A stretch of DNA of 20,371 nucleotides from Acidimicrobiaceae bacterium (GTDB lineage Bacteria > Actinomycetota > Acidimicrobiia > Acidimicrobiales > Bog-793). The first letter of the stretch is position 1, and each line of letters starts with the position of its first letter. The stretch is from contig DAHUZG010000208.1 of the NCBI GenBank assembly GCA_027306715.1, positions 1 through 20,371 on the forward strand, in the 5' to 3' direction. Under the pieces are notes generated by a model. It searched no databases. It was not told where the DNA came from and worked only from the letters and a program-made list of their open reading frames with translations. Both the position numbers and the translations under genes were made by a program. Positions 14,159 through 20,371 of the stretch are shown here, piece by piece.

Positions 14159-14218
14159 AATCCCCGCCGGCAAGGCCTGGCACGGGTCCGCTTGTCGGAA
14201 GGTAGCCTGCGCCCCGGC

Positions 14219-14827
14219 ATGGTCGACCACATCCTCCTCGACGTGATCGGGGCGATCCGGGAGGCGCTCGAAGGTGCGCTGCTCGAGCAGCAGCCTGTCG
14301 AGGAGCGGTTCCAGGTGGACGTCTTCCTCGGCGATGTCTCCTTCGAGACCTCCTACAGCCTGCCCGGCGAGCAGAGCCCGCCGCGGGTTCGCGCCGACCT
14401 GAGCCTCGAGTGGCCGACCTGGAGCCAGAGCGCCTACCGGTCGTGGTCGATCGGCGAGTCGCCCGCCGAGCGCCCCGAGCTGGCGATCGAGGTGGCATTG
14501 CGACTGCAGCGCCTCGTCGCGCCACCCGATCCCGCTGTCGTGCTCGCCGCCCTCGACGGCGCCGTGCCGGCGGTCGGCGACGAGCCCCTCGAGCGGACGG
14601 GGTCGACGGTCGAGCAGGTCTTCGACGCCGAGCACGAGCAGCCGTCCTCCGCCGTCGAGGTCACCTTCCAGGGGATCTACCGGCTCGAGGAATCCGTGCT
14701 CGAGGACCCCGAGAAGATCGACCAGCAGGTGGCCGGGCTGGCGAGCTGGATCGCCTCGGGCCTGGTCCGTCTCGCCGACCTCAACCTGCCGACGCTGCCC
14801 GCCGAGGATCCCGAGACCAGCGGCTGA
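14219..14827 (+). CDS. Hypothetical protein, family not recognised
   Basis: A 202-residue acidic soluble protein with no signal peptide and no membrane helix. I do not recognise the family. The N-terminus (MVDHILLDVIGAIREALEGALLEQ) predicts an amphipathic helix. Then comes a strand-rich part (RFQVDVFLGDVSFETSYSLP, RVRADLSLEWPTW), an aromatic stretch (WPTWSQSAYRSWSIGE), a helix ELAIEVALRLQRL, and near the C-terminus a second strand/helix unit (AVEVTFQGIYRLEES, KIDQQVAGLASWIASGLVRLADL). Codon use is the same as its neighbours, so it is likely real. ATG 14219 was chosen over TTG 14192 because TAGCCT, a -10-like hexamer, ends 10 nt before it and no ribosome binding site is seen; a near-leaderless start is likely. 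The gene is divergent from the BMP operon, and its stop directly abuts that of the convergent kinase. Confidence 0.75.
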   Translation: MVDHILLDVIGAIREALEGALLEQQPVEERFQVDVFLGDVSFETSYSLPGEQSPPRVRADLSLEWPTWSQSAYRSWSIGESPAERPELAIEVALRLQRLVAPPDPAVVLAALDGAVPAVGDEPLERTGSTVEQVFDAEHEQPSSAVEVTFQGIYRLEESVLEDPEKIDQQVAGLASWIASGLVRLADLNLPTLPAEDPETSG

Positions 14828-15907
14828 TCAGATCAGGCCGCGGCTGCGGGCGAGGTCGCCGAGCGAGACCCGGGGCCGCGCCCCGAGGTGGCTGATGACC
14901 TCGCCGGCGGCGAGCGACCCGAGACGCCCGGCGTGCTCGATGCCGAGCCCGAGGGAGAGCCCGAAGCAGACGCCGGCGGCGAACAGGTCGCCGGCTCCGG
15001 TCTTGTCGACGATCACCTCGACCTCGTCGGCGGGAACCGTCACCCGCTCGGTCTCGGTGGCGAGCACGGCGCCGGCCGGCCCGCAGGTGACGGCGACGAT
15101 GAGCCCCGCACGGCGCAGCTCCTCGACCGCCTGCTCCGGCGCCGCGGCGCCGGTGAGGGCCAGCGCCTCTGCCTCGTTGGCGAAGAGCACGTCGACCTCG
15201 CCGGCGGCGAGCTTGCTGAGGCGGGCGCGGTGACGGCGGACAAGGGCGGCGTCAGAGAGGCCGAGGGCGACCGAGGTGCCGGCTGCCGCCGCTGTCGCCA
15301 CGAGTCGGCCGACGAGCGCCTCGGCGTCGGGGAGATCGAGGACGTAACCGTCGAAGTAGACGAGCGAGCTGCCGGCGATCACCGCTTCGTCGAGGCCGTC
15401 GCGGTCGAGGCGGCCGCCGACGCCGAGGGCGGTCGCCATCGTCCGCTCGGCGTCCGGGGTGACGATGACGAAGCAGCGCCCGGTCGCCGCCTCGTCGCCG
15501 GCGGGGTCGTAGTCGAAGCGCTCGAGCACGGCGTGCACCCCTGCGGCCTCGAGGTCGAGCTCGTAGCGGCTGCCGCGCTCGTCGCGGGCGACGGCGCCGA
15601 TGAACGCCGGCCGGCCGCCGAAGGAGGCGATCCCGACGGCGGTGTTCGTCACCGTCCCGCCGGGAACCTGCTCACCGGCCCCGACAATGGCCTCTATCCG
15701 CTCGGTCGTGGCGATGTCGACGAGGGTCATACCGCCGGGGGCGAGGCCGAGCTCGCCGACGAGACGACCCTCGGCGAAGGCGAGATGGTCCATCAGCGCG
15801 TTGCCGACGCAGCAGACGTCGAAGCGGCGGCTAAGCAGCGCACCGCCGTCTGCACCGCGAACGGCGCCGGGGGCGACCGCGTCCGGTCGGGCGAGGCTGC
15901 ACGGCAC
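14828..15907 (-). CDS. PfkB/ribokinase-family kinase, adenosine-kinase-like
   Basis: Cytoplasmic sugar/nucleoside kinase, 359 aa. The fold starts at FDVCCVGNALMDHLA (~29-43). PfkB motif 1 is PGGTVTNTA (82-90) with FGGRPAFIGAVARDERG. RTMATALG and LAPGGMTLVD are characteristic of the adenosine-kinase branch. Motif 2 DKTGAGDLFAAGVCFGL contains the anion hole and catalytic base D307 (GAGD 304-307). It would phosphorylate a nucleoside or sugar with ATP; adenosine to AMP is the best guess. GTG 15907 was chosen because TACGAT, a good -10, lies 6 nt upstream (leaderless geometry); GTG 15961 would run into the divergent aminopeptidase gene. The ~28 residues before the fold are unusual, and the native start could be later. 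The stop codon touches that of the hypothetical gene on the other strand. Confidence 0.9.
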   Translation of the reverse strand: MPCSLARPDAVAPGAVRGADGGALLSRRFDVCCVGNALMDHLAFAEGRLVGELGLAPGGMTLVDIATTERIEAIVGAGEQVPGGTVTNTAVGIASFGGRPAFIGAVARDERGSRYELDLEAAGVHAVLERFDYDPAGDEAATGRCFVIVTPDAERTMATALGVGGRLDRDGLDEAVIAGSSLVYFDGYVLDLPDAEALVGRLVATAAAAGTSVALGLSDAALVRRHRARLSKLAAGEVDVLFANEAEALALTGAAAPEQAVEELRRAGLIVAVTCGPAGAVLATETERVTVPADEVEVIVDKTGAGDLFAAGVCFGLSLGLGIEHAGRLGSLAAGEVISHLGARPRVSLGDLARSRGLI

Positions 15908-15913
15908 CCGGCG

Positions 15914-15939
15914 ATCGTAGCCAGACCCTGCACTAGGGT
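15914..15939. promoter_or_regulatory. Compact divergent promoter pair with shared inverted repeat
   Basis: Only 41 bp separate the two start codons. Minus strand: TACGAT (15919-15914) is 6 nt before GTG 15907. Plus strand: TAGGGT (15934-15939) is 9 nt before ATG 15949. The inverted repeat ACCCT-GCACT-AGGGT (15925-15939) covers the plus -10 and the minus upstream region, so one bound protein could affect both. -35 elements are weak on both sides. Confidence 0.45.
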
Positions 15940-15948
15940 GGCGCGACG

Positions 15949-18660
15949 ATGAGCCGTGCACCTGGCGGTGGTGATTTCACGGGAGGGGACCTCACAGTCG
16001 AGCCCGAGGATCACTACCGCCTGCCCTACGACGCCTCGCCACGGCGCTACGAGCTGCTCCTCTCGCCCGACCTCGAGCGCGCCCGCTTCACCGGCTCCGA
16101 GGTCCTCGAGCTCGAGGTCCACGGACGGCTCGAGCGGATCGTGATGAACGCCGCCGCGCTCGAGATCGGCGCCGCCACCCTGACGCCGGCCGGCAGTGAC
16201 GGCTGGGCGGCCGGCGGGGCTGGCCCGGGCCGTGCCCTGACCCTCGGCATCGAGACCGACGACGAGCTCGAACGGGTCAGCTTCGTGCCCGAGCACCCGA
16301 TATCCCCTGGCATCTACCTGCTCAGGTGCCATTTCGCGGGAGTGCTGAACGATCGGCTGTGCGGCTTCTACCGCAGCGTCTTCCGGGACGGCGACGGGGT
16401 CGAGCACGTCATCGCCACGACGCAATTCGAGAACACCGACGCCCGGCGCGCCTTCCCGTGCTTCGACGAGCCCGATCGCAAGGCCGTCTTCTCGGTCACC
16501 CTCGACGAGCCCGCGGGGATGCTGGCGCTCTCGAACGGCGCCGAGGTCGGGGCGAGCGCGCTCGAGGGCGGGGGGCGCCGGGTCCGTTTTGCCGACACGA
16601 TCTTGATGTCGAGCTACCTCGTCGCCTTCGTCGTCGGTCCCCTCGAGGCCTCCGACCCCGTCGATGCCGGCGGCGTCGCCGTCCGGGTCGTGCACTCCCC
16701 TGGCAAGGGGCACCTCGTCGGGGCGGCGCTCGATGCCGCCCGGCACGCCCTCGACTTCTTCCGCGACTACTTCGCACAGCCGTACCCGGGCGACAAGGTC
16801 GACCTCGTGGCGGTCCCCGATTTCGCCGCCGGCGCGATGGAGAACCTCGGCTGTGTCATCTTCCGCGAGGCGGTGCTGCTCGCCGACCCCGAACGGGCCG
16901 GGCGGCGCGAGCTCGAGCGACTCGTCGAGGTCGTCGACCACGAGCTGGCGCACATGTGGTTCGGGGACCTCGTGACGATGCGGTGGTGGAACGGCATCTG
17001 GCTGAACGAGGCCTTCGCCACCTTCATGGCCCTCCGCTGCAGCGACGACTACCGCCCCGAGTGGGAGGTCTTCGTCAGCTTCGCCCGCGGGCGGGCGGGG
17101 GCGCTGCGCGTCGACGCCCTCCACTCCTCGCGCCCGATCGAGTACGAGGTGCGCCGGCCCGACGAGGTGGCGGCGATGTTCGACGTCATCACCTACGAGA
17201 AGGGGGCCGGCATCCTCTGGATGCTGGAGGAGTACCTCGGCGAGGAACGCTTCCGCGCCGGCGTCCGCCGTTACCTCGCCGCCCACCGACTGGGGAACAC
17301 CGAGACCCATGACCTCTGGCAGGCGATCGAGGCCGAGAGCGACGGGACGCCGGTGCGCCAGCTCATGGACTCCTGGATCTTCCAGGCGGGACATCCGCTT
17401 GTCTCGACGAGCGCCGTCATCGCCGCCGGCGGCGGCGAGGTGCTCGAGCTGCGCCAGGAGCCGTTCAGCTACCTCCCGAGCGACGAGGCGGCGCGCCTCG
17501 GCCTGATCGAGGGCTCGGCGATCGGCTCCGGCTGGCTCGTCCCCGTCGTGCTGGCGTCTCCGGGTGACTCCCCTGCCGGCAGCGGGCCTGGCGGCGGGGC
17601 GCGGCGCATCCTGCTCGGCCCCGATCCGGAGCGCGCCGAGGCGGCCGGCGAGCCGCTCGTCGTCAACGCCGGTGGCTCGGGCTTCTACCGGACTGCCTAC
17701 GACGAGGCGACGCGCGCCCAGCTGCTCGGACGGCTCGAGTCGCTGACGCCGCTCGAGCGGTTCGGGCTCGTCTCGGACACCTGGGCGACGGTGCTCGCCC
17801 GCCGCCAACCGCTGGCAACCTTCTTCGAGCTGCTGGCTCGACTCTCCCACGAGCGCGACCCGCACGTCTGGTCGAGCGTGCTCGGTGCCCTCGGGACCCT
17901 CGACCTCGTGGCTCCGCCGGCGCTGCGCCCGGCGCTCGCCGCCTACGTCCGCCAGCTCGCCGCGCCGACGTTGGCCCGTCTCGGCTGGCAGCGCAACGCC
18001 GGCGACGTCGAGACGGCGCCCCTGCTGCGGGGGATCCTCGTCGGCGCCCTCGGGACGATCGGCGAGGACGAGGACGTCGTCGCCCGCGCCCGGCGACTGG
18101 CCGCGACCGACCTCGGCGGAGGGACGCCGGTCGACCCCGACCTAACTGCTCCGGTGCTCGCTGTCGTCGCCGCCCACGCCGGGGCGCAGGAGTACGAGGC
18201 GATCCTCGACCGCTGGCGCCACCCCCGTGACCCGCTCGACGAGGTCCGCCACCTCTACAGCCTCGGCCAGCTCCGCGATCCCGAGTTGGCCGCCGACCTC
18301 CGCCTGCGCTGCCTCGACGAGGTGCGCACCCAGAACGCGCCGCAGCTGCTCGGATCGCTGATCGCCAACCGTGCTGTCGGCGCGGCGACCTGGGAGCTGG
18401 TGCGCCAGCGTTTCGACCTCCTCGAGCAGCGCTTCCCCGCCAACTCGCTGCACAACATGCTGCAGGGCCTCTCGGGACTGTGCGAGCTCGGCGAGGACGG
18501 CGAGCCGGTGCACCTGGCGGGGGTGCTGCAGTTCTACAACGAGCGGATCCACGGTGGCAGGCGGCGCCTCGTGGCCCAGAGCATCGAGCAGCTGGCGGTC
18601 AACCTCCGCCTCGCCGAGGCGACTCGCCACGAGCTGTTGCCGCTGCTCGCGGCGTTCTGA
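15949..18660 (+). CDS. pepN: M1-family zinc aminopeptidase
   Basis: Zinc metallopeptidase that removes N-terminal residues from peptides, cytosolic (no signal peptide), 903 aa. The N-terminal beta domain (about 20-220) has FENTDARRAFPCFDEPDRKAVF. The catalytic domain carries the exopeptidase motif GAMEN (295-299), the zinc site HELAH (331-335) followed after 18 residues by E354 (LNEAF), and the transition-state tyrosine Y416 in ITYEKGAGIL. All catalytic residues are present. The C-terminal part (about 560-900) is the ERAP1-C-like helical domain (VNAGGSGFYRTAYDE; ANRAVGAATWELVRQRFDLL; final MLQGLSGLCE region). A Pro/Gly/Ser-rich linker lies near 540-550 (SPAGSGPGGGA). ATG 15949 is preceded by a -10-like TAGGGT and no ribosome binding site, so it is probably leaderless or nearly so. 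Downstream, a methyltransferase gene follows 41 bp later. Confidence 0.96.
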   Translation: MSRAPGGGDFTGGDLTVEPEDHYRLPYDASPRRYELLLSPDLERARFTGSEVLELEVHGRLERIVMNAAALEIGAATLTPAGSDGWAAGGAGPGRALTLGIETDDELERVSFVPEHPISPGIYLLRCHFAGVLNDRLCGFYRSVFRDGDGVEHVIATTQFENTDARRAFPCFDEPDRKAVFSVTLDEPAGMLALSNGAEVGASALEGGGRRVRFADTILMSSYLVAFVVGPLEASDPVDAGGVAVRVVHSPGKGHLVGAALDAARHALDFFRDYFAQPYPGDKVDLVAVPDFAAGAMENLGCVIFREAVLLADPERAGRRELERLVEVVDHELAHMWFGDLVTMRWWNGIWLNEAFATFMALRCSDDYRPEWEVFVSFARGRAGALRVDALHSSRPIEYEVRRPDEVAAMFDVITYEKGAGILWMLEEYLGEERFRAGVRRYLAAHRLGNTETHDLWQAIEAESDGTPVRQLMDSWIFQAGHPLVSTSAVIAAGGGEVLELRQEPFSYLPSDEAARLGLIEGSAIGSGWLVPVVLASPGDSPAGSGPGGGARRILLGPDPERAEAAGEPLVVNAGGSGFYRTAYDEATRAQLLGRLESLTPLERFGLVSDTWATVLARRQPLATFFELLARLSHERDPHVWSSVLGALGTLDLVAPPALRPALAAYVRQLAAPTLARLGWQRNAGDVETAPLLRGILVGALGTIGEDEDVVARARRLAATDLGGGTPVDPDLTAPVLAVVAAHAGAQEYEAILDRWRHPRDPLDEVRHLYSLGQLRDPELAADLRLRCLDEVRTQNAPQLLGSLIANRAVGAATWELVRQRFDLLEQRFPANSLHNMLQGLSGLCELGEDGEPVHLAGVLQFYNERIHGGRRRLVAQSIEQLAVNLRLAEATRHELLPLLAAF

Positions 18661-18701
18661 GCGCGGCGGGCGCCGGCGGCGGCGCGGCGAGGACCTCTCG
18701 A

Positions 18702-19376
18702 TTGGGCACGGTCCCCGGGCGCCCGGCGGGCGAAGCCAGCCGCCGGCGTCTCCTCGCCACGGCGCTGGCGACGACCGGCTTCTTCCCCGAAACCGAGCTG
18801 CTCGCCCTTCACGAGGCGGCGCGCGCGGCCCTGAGGAGGGCGCCCGGTCCGCTCGTCGAGATCGGCGCCTGGCTCGGTCGATCCACACTTGCGCTCGCGG
18901 CTGCGTGCGCCGAGCACCCCGAACGGGACGCCGTGGTCTTCAGCGTCGACCACCACCGCGGCTCCGAGGAGCTGCAGGCCGGGTTCGAGCACCATGACCC
19001 GACGGTCGTCGACGGGCGCACCGGGCGGATCGACACCCTGCCGCGCTTCCGCCGTGCCATCGAGGATGCCGGCGCCGAGGGGCTCGTCGTCGCCGTGGTC
19101 GGCGACTCGCCGACGGTGGGCGCCCACTGGGGAGCGCCCGCCGCCCTCCTGCTGCTCGACGGTGGCCACGGCGAGGAGATCGCCCGGGAGGACTTCGCCG
19201 CCTGGCACGGTCATGTCGCCGGCGGCGGGGTGCTCGCCATCCACGACGTCTTCCCCGAGCCCGCCGACGGCGGGCGGCCTCCCTACGAGTGCTACCTGGC
19301 GGCCCTGGAGTCAGGGCGGTTCGTCGAGGACGGGGATGCCGGGCGCGGCAGCCTGCGGGTGCTGCGGGCACGCTGA
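18702..19376 (+). CDS. Class I SAM-dependent methyltransferase (Methyltransf_24-like)
   Basis: Small Rossmann-fold methyltransferase, 224 aa. SAM motif I reads LVEIGAWLGRSTLAL (51-65), the form used by the Methyltransf_24/cephalosporin-hydroxylase-like group instead of GxGxG. Then VVFSVDHHRG (acidic residue D83), ALLLLDGGHG (D153, H156) and GGGVLAIHDVFPEP (H181, D182), whose Asp/His set could bind a metal as in O-methyltransferases of this fold. Substrate unknown. TTG 18702 was chosen for the GCGAGGA ribosome binding site 8 nt upstream; the frame is open far into the aminopeptidase gene, but those residues are shadow. Probably co-transcribed with the aminopeptidase. Its last 85 bp overlap, in antisense, the 3' end of the toroid gene, while the protein stays family-like to the end (GSLRVLRAR). 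Confidence 0.87.
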   Translation: MGTVPGRPAGEASRRRLLATALATTGFFPETELLALHEAARAALRRAPGPLVEIGAWLGRSTLALAAACAEHPERDAVVFSVDHHRGSEELQAGFEHHDPTVVDGRTGRIDTLPRFRRAIEDAGAEGLVVAVVGDSPTVGAHWGAPAALLLLDGGHGEEIAREDFAAWHGHVAGGGVLAIHDVFPEPADGGRPPYECYLAALESGRFVEDGDAGRGSLRVLRAR

Positions 19377-20371
19377 TCGGCGACCGCCCGCTCGGCGCGG
19401 CGAGCCGGGCCTCTCGCCGCCGCGAGGCCGGCAAGAGGCGGCCATCCGAACAGCTCCGCGGTTGGACCGCCGGTGAGGGCGTCGTCGGCGAGAACCACCG
19501 CCGCCGCCGAGTACGTGCTGCGCTCGCCGGGCGGGAACTCGCTGCGCTCGGGGTGGACGAGCCCGGTGGCGTAGCTGCCGTCGGAGCTGCGCTGGGCGAC
19601 GGTGGAGGCGAGCAGCACCTGCGCCTCCGCAAGCCGACCGACGCGGCCGTAGGCGAGGGCGCACTCGGCTGTCTCGGCGGTCGTCACCCAGCGCTGATCG
19701 CTCCGGCAGCGCACACCGGCACCGTCGACGACGAAACGTGCCCGGCCCTCCTCGAGCCGCCGCTCCCCGCTCTCGCCGGCGGCGCCGGTGAGGACGGGGT
19801 AGTACCAGTCCATGGCGAACTCCGACTTGTCGGCGAAGGCGCCGGAACGCTCACCCGAGCAGTGTGCCGAGAGGGTCGCAGCGAGGCGCTCGGCCGAGCG
19901 CACGTAGCGCGGACGGTCGAGACCGAGCACAGCTGCGCAACGCGCCGCAGCGAGCAGCGCGTGGTAGATCGAGGAGCTGGCCGCGACCAGGGCATAGGCA
20001 CCAGGCCGGCCGCTGCCGTCGATCTCCCAGCACACCTCGCCGCCTGCCCGCTGACACGAGAGGACGAGCGCCATCGCGCGGTCGATTGCCGGCATCATCG
20101 CGGCGACGGCGCCGGCGTCGCCGCTCACGAGGTACCGGTACAAGACGCCGACGGCGGGGTAGGCGGCGCAGTTGGTGTCCACCCGGCCGGTCGTCGGCGC
20201 CCCGGCCGGCGTGAAGGCGGCGAGCCAGCCCCCGCCGGGGCGTTCGTTGGCGAGCAGCCACTCAAGAGCACGGTCGGCCTCCGCCAGCCGCCCGCCGGCG
20301 GCGAGCGCCATCGCCGCCTCGACGTGGTTCCACGGGTCGGCACAGGTGTCCGGCGACCACGGGATCAGGCC
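19292..20371 (-). CDS. Prenyltransferase-like alpha/alpha-toroid protein, 5' end off the right edge
   Basis: Partial protein, 359 residues visible, open at base 20371 without a start, so the N-terminus is missing. The visible part opens with IPWSPDTCADPWNHVEAAMAL and repeated helical units with QW-like turns (LLANERPGGGWLAAF; LSCQRAGGEVCWEID; ASTVAQRSSDGSYATG), the pattern of alpha/alpha-toroid folds (terpene cyclases, prenyltransferase beta subunits, some glycosidases). FAMDWYYPVLTG and WVTTAETAECALAYGRVG are distinctive. Databases often name such actinobacterial proteins 'prenyltransferase', but I see no set of catalytic residues to support that activity: no DXDD cyclase motif and no clear zinc site. 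The last ~40 residues are Arg/Pro-rich and lie partly antisense to the methyltransferase. Function uncertain; a cell-envelope glycan or lipid role is only a guess. Confidence 0.75.
   Translation of the reverse strand, partial: GLIPWSPDTCADPWNHVEAAMALAAGGRLAEADRALEWLLANERPGGGWLAAFTPAGAPTTGRVDTNCAAYPAVGVLYRYLVSGDAGAVAAMMPAIDRAMALVLSCQRAGGEVCWEIDGSGRPGAYALVAASSSIYHALLAAARCAAVLGLDRPRYVRSAERLAATLSAHCSGERSGAFADKSEFAMDWYYPVLTGAAGESGERRLEEGRARFVVDGAGVRCRSDQRWVTTAETAECALAYGRVGRLAEAQVLLASTVAQRSSDGSYATGLVHPERSEFPPGERSTYSAAAVVLADDALTGGPTAELFGWPPLAGLAAARGPARRAERAVADQRARSTRRLPRPASPSSTNRPDSRAAR

Noticed and set aside
18480..18701. 74-codon extension of the methyltransferase into the aminopeptidase.
   Set aside because: It is Arg/Ala-rich and in a shadow frame; TTG 18702 has a well-spaced GCGAGGA.

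Overview
The window is high-GC DNA with strong G/C at third codon positions, frequent GTG and TTG starts, start/stop overlaps of the ATGA or GTGA kind, and mycobacterial/Streptomyces-like proteins (notably Zur). It looks like chromosomal DNA of an actinobacterium (Actinomycetota). The sequence does not settle the class. I see no rRNA, tRNA, CRISPR array, transposase or phage gene.

Layout. (1) 1-3910, minus strand: a metal-ion ABC importer operon in the order binding protein, ATPase, permease, permease; the second permease runs off the left edge. (2) 4118-4570, plus: the divergent Fur-family regulator Zur, which implies zinc-controlled uptake. (3) 4652-8358, plus: two overlapping half-size ABC exporter genes whose nucleotide-binding domains are complementarily degenerate, the hallmark of a heterodimeric exporter; the first has an odd repeat-encoded, cysteine-bearing tail. 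(4) 8414-14009, minus: a complete BMP-type (nucleoside or simple-sugar) importer operon of binding protein, double-ABC ATPase and two permeases. Hairpins lie over the ribosome binding site, between the first two genes, and at the second permease's start. (5) 14219-14827, plus: an unrecognised 202-residue protein. (6) 14828-15907, minus: a PfkB-family kinase resembling adenosine kinases. (7) 15949-18660, plus: an M1 zinc aminopeptidase, divergent from the kinase across only 41 bp. (8) 18702-19376, plus: a small class I methyltransferase. (9) 19292-20371, minus: an alpha/alpha-toroid 'prenyltransferase-like' protein, 5' end off the right edge, convergent with and overlapping the methyltransferase.

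How the genes may work together. Zur and the importer form a metal homeostasis unit. The M1 aminopeptidase is itself a zinc enzyme, but nothing ties it to Zur beyond distance. The BMP importer and the adenosine-kinase-like enzyme make a plausible nucleoside salvage pair. The methyltransferase and toroid protein are the least explained pair. Several starts (3910, 15907, and less clearly 15949 and 14219) sit 6-10 nt downstream of a TANNNT -10 hexamer, so leaderless transcripts are likely here.

Nothing in the window clearly amounts to a wholly new system. The best leads are the exporter's Cys-rich tail, the metal-ligand mismatch in the zinc-operon binding protein, the operator-like palindromes of the BMP operon, the unknown 14219-14827 gene and the methyltransferase/toroid pair.
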